Positions 35,206 through 42,749 of a DNA stretch of 64,000 nucleotides are shown piece after piece. Position 1 is the first letter of the stretch, and every line of letters starts with the position of its first letter. The stretch comes from CAZIOH01 sp964540815. Its GTDB lineage: Bacteria; Myxococcota_A; Polyangia; Fen-1088. The translations under genes and the position numbers were made by a program. Location: positions 1 through 64,000 of the forward strand of contig CAZIOH010000007.1 of assembly GCA_964540815.1 (NCBI GenBank), read 5' to 3'. The notes beneath the pieces are model-generated. The model saw only the letters and a list, made by a program, of their open reading frames with translations. It ran no database searches and was not told the origin of the DNA.

Positions 35206-35642
35206 GACCAGAGGCTACACCGCTGATGGTCGAGGGTCGATGGCGCCGCTGTACCGCCATCACCGTCATCCCCAAGCAGCGCTCGCCAACGCGGCGGCCG
35301 CCCGGCAGCATCCTTCAGCTTCGTGCTGCGGCGGCTCTTCTCTGACCGCACCTCCATCTCCGCCGAGTCGCGCGCGTCCATCGCTCCCTCGGATCGATTT
35401 GCCGGCGCAATCTCCCTCAGCTACCCGACTGGCCCCAGGGAGGTCTTCGGCCGAAACCAGCCGCGCAGGTTCAGGCAGGCGACGACCTGTGCGCGGCCAA
35501 TTTCGACCGGCCTTGAGTCATCCTCGCATGTTTGAGACTCCGTCGGTGATGTTCGCGCAAATTCCACATACAGAGGAGGGATGGATGACGTATTCAAGAA
35601 TGGTAGATGCCATCTTGCATTCACGCGGAAGAGAGGTGACTC
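35206..35642. other. Intergenic, no gene seen
   Basis: About 440 bases without a supported gene. The last 110 bases are less GC-rich than the surroundings and should contain the promoter of the sialidase-like gene. A ribosome-binding site (gagaggtgactc) precedes the start at 35643. Confidence 0.4.
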
Positions 35643-37370
35643 ATGGTCATTCAGTTGGTTCAGGTTGGAGTCGAGGTTCGAAGGGTTGAAACGAGGACTC
35701 CGAGGCGGCGTGGTGACGGACCCGGGGTCGCAGGAGCGCTGTTGGCGACCGTGCTCTCCCCTGCAGTCTTCCTGGCAGTCTTCCTGGCGGTGTTCTTGGC
35801 GGTGTTCTTGGCAGCGCCCCCTGCTCACGCTCAGTCGGCTGCTCCATTCCGGGACTTCGAGTCCTACGTTCAGTGGATGCAGTCCAAGCACAAGGCCCCG
35901 TTCGATCGTGAAGGAGCCATCATGCCGAAAGGGAGCGCCGAAACCCTTCGGACCGCCGCGCTGGTGCGAGCGACATCTCTGGCGGCCAGCACCTCGGGGA
36001 TCTCGTCCACCGCCCAGAACGTGAAGGTCAATCAAGACCGAAACCCCTGGCCCAAGGCCGAGATTGCGGGGGCCGTCGATCCTAGCGGGAAGAACTACGC
36101 GGTCATGTCGAATGACTTTCGCCAGAACTACGATCGAATGTTCTTCCATTCATCCACCAACGGGGGAAAGACCTTCACCGACGATGCGATGGTCCAGGGA
36201 TTCAGCCCCTACCTCGGATTCAGCCCGTTCTCGTTCCAGAGCGACCCCGGCCTGTCGTTCGATGCCAACGGGCTGAGCTATCTCTCGACGATCTCCGGGA
36301 ACGCCGTCTTCGACTTCACAAACGGCTACCTCAACTTCGACACGGAGATCGAGGTGGCCCAAGGGTACGCGAACGGAACTTACGCGTCGTTGGTTCCCAC
36401 GGCGATCGACGACCAACCGTGCAACGGATTGCTCTCGGGGGCACTCACCTGTGACGCCTCTCTGGACAAACCTCTGATCACCACGGACGCGGTGGCAGGG
36501 AGTCCCAACCTCGGGACGACTTACGTCTATTACACGTTCTTTTGCAACTCCCCGGTCGCGGGATTCTGTACAGACGGCTCGGCGACGAACATCCCTGCGT
36601 TCTCGTCGGTCATTCTCGAATCCCACTCCGCAGGCGCGGGTCTTCCCTTCTCATTGCCCGCCCAGGTGAGCGGCACCCTGACCCAGGCGCAGTTCTCGAA
36701 CATGGTCGTCGATAGCCAGGGTACCCCGCACGTGTTCTTCGACGACTTCACGGGCTCCCCCAACATAAACATGTGGGAAGCCAGGCTCACGGAAGGGACC
36801 TGGGTGGTGTCGGCGCAACCGGTGGCAAGCTTCACCTTCAACGGGCTTGCCAACCCGAACTGGAGCTTCCGCGACCTCGGGGCGGTTGCGCCAGGGTGCG
36901 GCGGACGCGGAGACAGCGCCTACTGCGCCTTCTCGGCGAGCCAGATCGCCGGAGGCTCCGCGGAGGGAACCGCGAGCGTATACCTGGCGTCAATCAACTT
37001 GAAGAAGGGAACATCCTCGGTTCACCGGGTGAACAACGATGCTGTGGGAAATCTGAAGGACCACTTCTTCGGGTGGGCGACGGCCACCTCCAAAGGCGTC
37101 TTCGTGGGCTGGTACGACAATCGCAAAGATCCCTTCGGTATCAAGGTGGAGTACTACGTTGGCTTGTCCACCGATGGCGGCAAGACGTTCCCTACTCAGA
37201 AGGCCATCAGCGACGCGCCGTTCAACCCGTGCGTTGGCTTTCCGGGCTGTGGCTTCTTTGGCGACTACACCCAGTTGGTATCGGGATCGGACGGTGTCGT
37301 GCACGCGGCATGGTCCGATACGCGGGACGGAGCGAGCATGCAGATCTACTCGCAGAGCGTCTCGTGGTGA
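35643..37370 (+). CDS. Secreted sialidase-fold (BNR-like beta-propeller) protein
   Basis: A 575-residue exported protein. The signal peptide has a long N-region and a hydrophobic core VFLAVFLAVFLAVFLA encoded by tandem 12-bp units, with likely cleavage after AHA. The mature protein has repeated Ser-x-Asp/Asn-x-Gly-x-x-x-Phe turns typical of sialidase-type propeller blades (SSTNGGKTFTDDAM, LSTDGGKTFPTQKA) and blades such as VGWYDNRKDPFG and VHAAWSDTRDG. Cysteines are scattered (CDASLDK, FCNSPVAGFC), suggesting disulfides. Sialidase activity is not shown; many such proteins only have the fold. Start chosen at 35643 with a good ribosome-binding site. Confidence 0.8.
   Translation: MVIQLVQVGVEVRRVETRTPRRRGDGPGVAGALLATVLSPAVFLAVFLAVFLAVFLAAPPAHAQSAAPFRDFESYVQWMQSKHKAPFDREGAIMPKGSAETLRTAALVRATSLAASTSGISSTAQNVKVNQDRNPWPKAEIAGAVDPSGKNYAVMSNDFRQNYDRMFFHSSTNGGKTFTDDAMVQGFSPYLGFSPFSFQSDPGLSFDANGLSYLSTISGNAVFDFTNGYLNFDTEIEVAQGYANGTYASLVPTAIDDQPCNGLLSGALTCDASLDKPLITTDAVAGSPNLGTTYVYYTFFCNSPVAGFCTDGSATNIPAFSSVILESHSAGAGLPFSLPAQVSGTLTQAQFSNMVVDSQGTPHVFFDDFTGSPNINMWEARLTEGTWVVSAQPVASFTFNGLANPNWSFRDLGAVAPGCGGRGDSAYCAFSASQIAGGSAEGTASVYLASINLKKGTSSVHRVNNDAVGNLKDHFFGWATATSKGVFVGWYDNRKDPFGIKVEYYVGLSTDGGKTFPTQKAISDAPFNPCVGFPGCGFFGDYTQLVSGSDGVVHAAWSDTRDGASMQIYSQSVSW
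35764..35811 (+). repeat. 12-bp tandem repeat in signal peptide
   Basis: Two copies of gcagtcttcctg (35764-35787) followed by two copies of gcggtgttcttg (35788-35811), each coding Ala-Val-Phe-Leu. The four units form the hydrophobic core of the signal peptide. Slippage would change its length by four residues at a time, without shifting the frame. Confidence 0.9.
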
Positions 37371-37571
37371 TCGCTCGACGTCGGCGCCCGCGGCCTCGTG
37401 GAGCGCCGCCATGATGTGCATGTCCTGAAGACGTCGGTGCCAACGACGGTGCCCGCCGAGCCGGAACAGTGAGCCGAGCGGTTCCAGCGTGGTTGCTGGC
37501 CTGGGGCCCATGACGAATCGGATGCCGCCGCCTTGCAAGCGCTCCAGCCGCCCGCCGGCTCGGGACCAGCT

Positions 37572-38557
37572 CTATTCATTGTTCCGCCGTGCGGCCGCAT
37601 CGCTCGCGCGCGTCAGGATCGAAGGGGCGAGCAGCGATCCGCTCTGGGAGCCCGATCGTGGGCGCCGATCCTTGCCCGAGGGCAGGAGGCCATCGACCAG
37701 GCTCATCACCCTTCCGATCATTTCCGGGAAGATGCCGTGGCCGAGCGCTGCCATCTGGGCAGGGAGACCCAGGACGACGTGGGCTTCTCCCTGCTCGATG
37801 GCAGACACGATCCGCCGCGCCGCTCGCGCGGAGGACACCGAGAGGAAGGGGAGGGAGTCGGAGATCGCGAACCACGCATGCTCCTTCTCGGGGGCGCCTT
37901 TGAAGCTGGCCCTTCACGGACTTCCGGTGCGCATGAGCCGGGAGCGATGGTCGAGACGAGGATACCGTCCCCCGAAAGGGCAGCGTGCATTCCCTCGGAG
38001 ATGCCGACCAGCGCGAACTTGCTGGTGCAGTACGGCAGCAGGTGAGGCACCGAGAGAGGCCACCCACCGATGCGATGTTGGCAATGCGTCCACCGCCACG
38101 GGCCCTCATCTCCTCGCGAACCCCGAGCATGGAGCGCAACGGGGCCCTCCAGTGTAGCGCCATGGCGTCATCGAAGTCGATGCAGTTCCGTCGCGTCGAG
38201 GGGACCCACCTGGATCGCCCCCGCGTTGTTGATGAGCACGTCGATTCCTGCGAGGTCACGGCGAACTCGGTCGAGCATCCCCTCCACCGCGCCGTCCGCG
38301 GTGAGCTCGCACGGGAATCCAAGGGCGAGACCGGGCAAGTTGCGCCTCCGCACGTCGTCCAGAGCTCGATCAATCTCCGCCGCTTCGCGGGCGACCACCG
38401 CCACTCGAGCGCCCCGGGCAACCAGCAGTCGAACGACCTCGAGCCCCAGGCCCCTGGAGCCACCGGTGACGACGGCATTCCGCCCAGACCAGCGATAGCG
38501 ACGCACCCGTCGCAGAACCCATCGAGCGCTCAGCAGCAAGCCCGCGACCATCGCCAC
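37572..38557 (-). pseudogene. Short-chain dehydrogenase/reductase, several frameshifts
   Basis: An SDR spread over successive frames on the minus strand. The start (ATG 38557) has a TM-like helix, the cofactor motif NAVVTGGSRGLGLEVV, VVAREAAEIDRAL and DVLINNAGAIQV. Then a second frame holds DDAMALHWRAPLRSMLGV and GRIANIASVGG. A third holds YCTSKFALVGISEGM (the catalytic Tyr-Lys) and LVSTIAPG. The last frame resumes SARAARRIVSAIEQGEAHV and runs to the stop at 37572. At least three shifts are needed to join them, so the gene is not functional as given. The full length would be about 330 residues. Confidence 0.8.
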
Positions 38558-38852
38558 CTTCGAAGCGAAGCTGCCTGTAGCCTCATCCCACGCCTTGATT
38601 GGAGCTCGTCCCGTGTCCTTGGCTCATGCAAGGAGAAAGCCGGCGACCGAGTCCGGTTCGTGACCGTTCGCAGGCGACAGGGTCCGGATCTCGGTTGTTG
38701 AGCACCGGGATGGACTGCCTTCCTTCGAAGGACGCAGGCGCGGCGCCCTCCGGGGGTCAGCAGCCCGTGGCTGCTGGGCCCGCGACTTGCTTGGCTGGTT
38801 GACGCAGGCAGGAAACACGGCTTCGCAACGACTTGCACAGGAGGAACGAATC
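38558..38852. other. Intergenic, no gene seen
   Basis: Nearly 300 bases between the SDR pseudogene and the first DUF3309 gene. It presumably contains the promoter of that small gene; no clear -10/-35 was identified. Confidence 0.3.
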
Positions 38853-39005
38853 ATGTTGATGATCATCTTGGTCGTAGTTCTCGTGGCGGCGCTGGCGGGT
38901 GGTGGCCTCGGTCACTCTCGCTTCGGTTACGCCGGGTGGTCGCCCGCAGGCCTCATCATCATCGTCCTGCTCCTCCTGTACTTCACAGGCAACCTGCACC
39001 GCTGA
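38853..39005 (+). CDS. DUF3309 family small membrane protein (copy 1)
   Basis: A 50-residue protein of two hydrophobic segments joined by a conserved centre (GHSRFGYAGWSPAG), ending FTGNLHR. This matches the DUF3309 family of tiny bacterial membrane proteins, often found in stress-responsive gene sets. The start follows caggaggaacgaatc, a strong ribosome-binding site. A close paralogue lies at 41739. Function is unknown. Confidence 0.85.
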   Translation: MLMIILVVVLVAALAGGGLGHSRFGYAGWSPAGLIIIVLLLLYFTGNLHR

Positions 39006-39620
39006 GGCGTCTGACGAGATGGAGAGCTCCCCCGGCACGGAAGAGGAACAGCTCTGTCATTGCCAGCTGCTGCCGGTGGCGTAGCGGACAGGTAATCCGG
39101 GGGCACCCGCCGTTACCTGGAGGAAGCATCGGCGGCCCAAGAACGCGACCGCACAGCGTCACGCGCTTGCCTCTCGGCGGTGATGCCCGCGCTTCGAAAC
39201 AACCGACCCCTGGCGATGAAGTGCCGGTCGCCATCGTGCGCCGCCAACAGGGGTGCTCCGGGACGAGCTTTCGGCCATGGAGGGTCCTTTGCTCGCCGGC
39301 GAGGAGTTCGCGGGGGGACGGTCAAGAGGCCCGAGGCCCGGTCATTCGTCGAGGGCTTGAGCGCCTGGCCGCGCCCGGTCCCACGACGTCATCACCGGCG
39401 TCTTCAGGATTTCGGCGACCGTGTGCCGTTCTCTCCCGGGCGCACCGTGCGATGGTCGCGCGCAGGCCACCACCCTCGACGCGACGAGCTCCAGCGAAGG
39501 GGAGGCGCGGAAGGTGCACCGAGGCAAGTGTGGAGCGCATCGTCTGCGCGCATTGTCTGCGCACATGGCTAGGGCGCGGGTCCGCCCGGAGGGAATCATC
39601 GCCTTGACGTTGCCGAAGCC
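39006..39620. other. Sparse region, no supported gene
   Basis: About 615 bases with several open frames on both strands, none with a good start, ribosome-binding site or recognisable protein. It may be degenerated coding DNA. Nothing definite is seen. Confidence 0.4.
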
Positions 39621-39881
39621 TCATCTCTCGAACAGCGAGGTCCACTGCGGAACAGAGGAGGTCGGCCCTGACTCGATCCACGCCGCGACGGATTGGCCCA
39701 CGGCTCCGAGCTGCGAAAGACGATCGGAGCCGACCCAGACTGCGCCGATACCGAGCGCCACGAGGATGAGCACCACCAGTCCAGAGCTTCCCCGTTGGTG
39801 TGGCTCCCGGTCAGGGCAAATCGGGATGACCGGCGCCGGCGGCCCGCATCGAATCCGCCGGCCTTGCCCGGGCGGAACCAT
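39621..39881 (-). CDS. Possible small membrane protein
   Basis: A tentative 86-residue protein from a Met at 39881. The N-terminus is Pro/Gly/Arg-rich (PPGQGRRIRCGPPAP), followed by one strong membrane segment (GLVVLILVALGIGAVWVG) and a soluble tail with Ser/Thr/Trp. This layout fits a small one-helix membrane protein like those nearby. No family is recognised and no clear ribosome-binding site is seen, so it may be spurious. Confidence 0.35.
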   Translation of the reverse strand: MVPPGQGRRIRCGPPAPVIPICPDREPHQRGSSGLVVLILVALGIGAVWVGSDRLSQLGAVGQSVAAWIESGPTSSVPQWTSLFER

Positions 39882-40351
39882 CAAGACCAGTAGGTTGTCT
39901 CCGCGGCTGCAGTCCGTTCGGGACGAGACGGGCGGCGGCCAGCCGGCCCTTGGGGCTTTCCAGCGTATGCTCGGCATACCGAGCGGGGAGTGCAAGCTGA
40001 ACGCCAGTCCACCGCGCTTCGGGTGGGCTAGCAGCCCGTGGTGAAGATCTCCGCGTCGCCGAAACGGGTGGGGCAAGGCCGTCTGCGGCGTCGCCGCTCG
40101 CTTGAATACCGCCAGTATCCCGCGCTTCGCTGCTCCTTGCACCCGGCCTCGCCGCGCCCATTTCGGCTCGGTCCGACTTCCACCACAGGCTGCTAGAACT
40201 AGATTGGTCCTGGCTCGGGTCTGTGCCATCGAAGGGGAAGCGCGAGAGCCGCGGCGGAGTACCTTGAGCGCACAGTCTGCGCAGATCGCTCGTCGTCAGC
40301 TCGTCGGCGCTGGATTGGACTGTGGCACGCGGATGGCTATTCGCTCTCTGC
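39882..40351. other. Intergenic with palindromic elements
   Basis: No supported gene in 470 bases. It contains the exact palindrome gtatgctcggcatac at 39965-39979 and the hairpin element at 40073-40140. The promoter of the GyrI-like gene should lie near the right end. Confidence 0.4.
40073..40140. repeat. Hairpin element B (ATAC/GTAT core)
   Basis: Outer arms gcaagg (40073-40078) and ccttgc (40135-40140), extended by G/C pairs, enclose a core with atac (40106-40109) and gtat (40115-40118). The layout, about 65 bases with a small A/T-containing core palindrome inside GC-rich arms, parallels the elements at 27966 and 42167. Confidence 0.5.
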
Positions 40352-41020
40352 ATGAAGACCGTGACGACGATCCGCAAGAGCTCCAAGGCCGGTCCGACAC
40401 CGATCCGCAATGGCTCCGCGGCACCTAGCGAGCTCGTCAGCGCGACCCCCACTGCCGACATCGTCTCCGTGCCTGCCCGTCGGTGCCTGGCCATAGACGG
40501 CGCCGGTTCACCGAAGGCGCGGCCCTTCGAGGAAGCGATCGGTGCGCTGTATGGGACGGCGTATAGCCTGAAGTTCGCTCGCAAGAAGGCCGGGCGCAGC
40601 GACTTCAAGGTCGCGCCCCTCAAAGGACGGTGGTGGGCCGAGACGTCATCCGAGAGCGGCGATCGCCCCCTGCCCGAGCAGTGGCGATGGCGGCTCAGGG
40701 TCGGCGTCCCCGCCGACGTGACGAAGGACGAGCTCGAGCAGGTCAAGCGTGATGTGTTCACGAAGAAGCGAGGGAAGCTGGAGGGAAGCCCCCTGGTGCA
40801 CCAGGTGTTCCTCGAGTCGGTCCCCTCCCAGCGCGTGGGCCGCATCCTTCACGTCGGTCCCTACAGCGAGGAAAAGGCCAGCTTCGCCCTCATCTCGTCT
40901 GTTCTCGACCAGGCAGGCCTCGAGGCAGCGCCGACCCACATCGAAGTCTACCTGAACGATCCGTCGCGGACCCGCCCCGACGCCCTCGAGACCGTTCTTC
41001 TCCGAGAGCTCGTTCGATGA
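40352..41020 (+). CDS. GyrI-like small-molecule-binding domain protein
   Basis: A 222-residue cytosolic protein with the GyrI/BmrR-type ligand-binding fold. The family stretch FKVAPLKGRWWAET matches the beginning of the domain, LRVGVPADVTKDELEQV the middle, and VHQVFLESVPSQRVGRILHVGPYSEEKASF the end with the conserved HVGPY. No DNA-binding part is fused, so it may be a ligand-binding or hydrolase-type standalone member. The first 50 residues are Ser/Thr/Ala-rich and probably disordered. The start at 40352 is a Met with no very clear ribosome-binding site, so the true start may be a little downstream. Confidence 0.8.
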   Translation: MKTVTTIRKSSKAGPTPIRNGSAAPSELVSATPTADIVSVPARRCLAIDGAGSPKARPFEEAIGALYGTAYSLKFARKKAGRSDFKVAPLKGRWWAETSSESGDRPLPEQWRWRLRVGVPADVTKDELEQVKRDVFTKKRGKLEGSPLVHQVFLESVPSQRVGRILHVGPYSEEKASFALISSVLDQAGLEAAPTHIEVYLNDPSRTRPDALETVLLRELVR

Positions 41021-41294
41021 GGCCCAGCCGGGCACCCTCCGTGCGGACGAGTGCCGCGAAGGAAGGGGCGCCGGCGCCTTGGCGCAGGCCTTCCCGCCCG
41101 GGCTCCGAGGAAGGCGCGCCCATGGGCAGCGCGCCGATCTTGCGCTCGATTCCTCGCGGCGACGCAGATCTTGCTGGGACATCGCACCTGTAGGCGCTTG
41201 TGGTCGGCGGCGCTGCGCTGGCCTCGGTCGTGCAACAGTGGCACGGACGGGTCTGGTCGGCCCGCCAGGAAGAAAACCCACCGAGGAGGTCCCG
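41021..41294. other. Intergenic upstream of Lys-rich protein
   Basis: About 270 bases with no supported gene. It must carry the promoter of the gene at 41295, which has a ccgaggaggtcccg ribosome-binding site. Confidence 0.3.
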
Positions 41295-41690
41295 ATGGTA
41301 CGTTCGCTGATTCGCACCGCCATGCTGGTCGCCACCGTTGCTCTCTCCGCTTCCGCGAAGGCTGGCACGCCCAGCCCCGCCGAGGCGGAGGGGAACAAGA
41401 TGGAGAAGCAAGGCAATGTGGAAGAGAAGGCCGCCAACGCCGAGAAGGCCGAGGGCGCCAAGATGGAGAAGAAGGGCAAGGCCAAGCAGGAAGCTGGCGA
41501 CAAGAATGACAATCCGGTGCAAGAAGCCGCTGGCAAGAAGATGAAGAAGAAGGGTCACGCCATCGAGAAGGAAGGCGAGGCCCGCGGCGAGGCAGCGGCG
41601 GAGATGGAGAAGTCCGGTAACAACGCGGAGGCGGCCGGAGTCAAGGCCCGGAAGAACGCCGAGAAGGCCAAGGCCGACGCGAAGAAGTAG
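41295..41690 (+). CDS. Exported Lys/Glu/Ala-rich low-complexity protein
   Basis: A 131-residue protein. It has a signal peptide (MVRSLIRTAMLVATVALSASAKA) and then a low-complexity, highly charged sequence of Lys, Glu and Ala with heptad-like spacing (EGNKMEKQGNVEEKAANAEK, KMKKKGHAIEKEGEARGE). It should be helical or disordered, possibly coiled-coil, and resembles LEA-like or surface-stabilising proteins. Function is unknown. A strong ribosome-binding site lies seven bases before the start. It is followed 48 bases later by the second DUF3309 gene on the same strand. Confidence 0.75.
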   Translation: MVRSLIRTAMLVATVALSASAKAGTPSPAEAEGNKMEKQGNVEEKAANAEKAEGAKMEKKGKAKQEAGDKNDNPVQEAAGKKMKKKGHAIEKEGEARGEAAAEMEKSGNNAEAAGVKARKNAEKAKADAKK

Positions 41691-41738
41691 CTCTCGACGA
41701 CACACTCCTCTCCGACGCTTCAGCCGAGGGAATGAATC

Positions 41739-41891
41739 ATGTTGATGCTCATCTTGATAGTTCTGGTCGTGGCGGCACTGGCAGGCGGCGGCCTCGGTCA
41801 CAGACGCTTCGGATACGCCGGCTGGTCGCCAGCTGGCATTCTGATCGGAGTCCTGCTCGTCCTCTATCTTACCGGCAACCTGCATCGCTAG
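41739..41891 (+). CDS. DUF3309 family small membrane protein (copy 2)
   Basis: A 50-residue paralogue of the protein at 38853, read directly from the sequence: MLMLILIVLVVAALAGGGLG, then HRRFGYAGWSPAG and a second hydrophobic stretch ending YLTGNLHR. The two copies share about 80 percent identity. Its start at 41739 is preceded by gagggaatgaatc, a weak but acceptable ribosome-binding site. Two paralogues three kilobases apart point to duplication within this locus. Confidence 0.85.
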   Translation: MLMLILIVLVVAALAGGGLGHRRFGYAGWSPAGILIGVLLVLYLTGNLHR

Positions 41892-41960
41892 GAGCCTGGC
41901 TCCTCGACCGTGTCGCCGGCACACAAGTTGCTTTTCAAGGATGTCGAAAGGGAGGTCATC

Positions 41961-42110
41961 ATGTTGTGGACTTTGGCTGTGCTTCTTGTGGTGCTGTGGG
42001 CACTGGGTCTGGTCACCTCGTACACGCTGGGGGGGTTCATTCACATCCTGATCGTCCTCGCGGTGGTCGTGGTGGTGGTCCAGGTGATTCAAGGCCGTCG
42101 AAGTGCCTGA
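41961..42110 (+). CDS. lmo0937/DUF5670 family small membrane protein
   Basis: A 49-residue protein with two hydrophobic helices: LWTLAVLLVVLWALGLVTSY, a Gly-Gly-Phe-Ile-His turn, and ILIVLAVVVVVVQVI, ending QGRRSA. It matches the lmo0937/DUF5670 family of tiny membrane proteins, often stress-induced. The start at 41961 follows aaagggaggtcatc. It sits 69 bases after the DUF3309 copy on the same strand, so they may share a transcript. Confidence 0.85.
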   Translation: MLWTLAVLLVVLWALGLVTSYTLGGFIHILIVLAVVVVVVQVIQGRRSA

Positions 42111-42166
42111 GCGATCACGTAAGGACCCGGGTCGGAACTGATCATGCAGTTCTGGCTGCGGAGGCG

Positions 42167-42233
42167 CCCGGCTTGCGAGGCGCCAGGAGAGTGCATACCC
42201 GTCGGTATGTAACCGACGAGCAACGAAGCCGGG
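42167..42233. repeat. Hairpin element C (CATACC core)
   Basis: Outer arms cccggctt (42167-42174) and aagccggg (42226-42233) enclose inner arms catacc (42194-42199) and ggtatg (42204-42209), and also an alternative seven-base stem cgtcggt/accgacg (42200-42206, 42212-42218). The core resembles operators of TetR-type regulators (ATACC...GGTAT), but the long outer stem suggests an RNA or repeat structure. Parts match the element at 27966 read in reverse. Confidence 0.6.
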
Positions 42234-42337
42234 CCGGGATGGATCCGCGGCCAGACTGCCTGAGTAATTTTGACCGGGGTCCTGAGGGTCGAGACCCTCG
42301 CACGAGCCCTACCCCATCTCGTCTTGCGAAAGGAATC

Positions 42338-42625
42338 ATGACAACCACGTACAAGCGCCTGGCCGGATTCTTGGTGCTCGCCCTCCTGACCGGACCCGCG
42401 TCGCTGGGCTTCGCCAGCACCCAGCCCCCGACCCCGGTCATCGAACACGCGCCGGCACCGGTCAGCGCTCACCAGGCACAGGCGCCCGCGCGGACGTATG
42501 CCGCACGCGAGGTCGCCAGCGCCTCCAAGGTCGGCAAGTTTCAGGGCGGCGGCACCGCCGTCTACATCGGTGGGTCGACTCTGGTGATCGTTCTGCTGGT
42601 CGTCCTCATCGTCCTTCTGATCTAG
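42338..42625 (+). CDS. Small exported protein with C-terminal membrane segment
   Basis: A 95-residue protein of unknown family. A signal peptide (LAGFLVLALLTGPASLGFA) is followed by a Pro/Ala/His-rich stretch (QPPTPVIEHAPAPVSAHQAQ), then a Gly-rich turn and a C-terminal membrane helix (STLVIVLLVVLIVLLI) at the very end. The start at 42338 follows gaaaggaatc. It sits downstream of hairpin element C and upstream of the 5'-nucleotidase-like gene, with a small gap. Confidence 0.7.
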   Translation: MTTTYKRLAGFLVLALLTGPASLGFASTQPPTPVIEHAPAPVSAHQAQAPARTYAAREVASASKVGKFQGGGTAVYIGGSTLVIVLLVVLIVLLI

Positions 42626-42749
42626 AACAAGCGACCGGGCAGGCGGCATCCGCCGCGTATTCCAGCGCCCCGACCGAAGCGAAAGGGGTATTGGCAGCCG
42701 GCGGGTGGTTGCCCACGGCCACGGACGTGCCCATCATCGCGGACCAACC

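Noticed and set aside
38936..39607. Plus-strand open frame after the first DUF3309 gene
   Set aside because: Arg/Pro/Ser-rich with no plausible ribosome-binding site or motif; read as non-coding.
42194..42209. CATACC...GGTATG as a TetR-type operator
   Set aside because: The core alone fits, but no TetR-type regulator is encoded nearby and the longer outer stem fits a repeat element better; kept as a possibility only.
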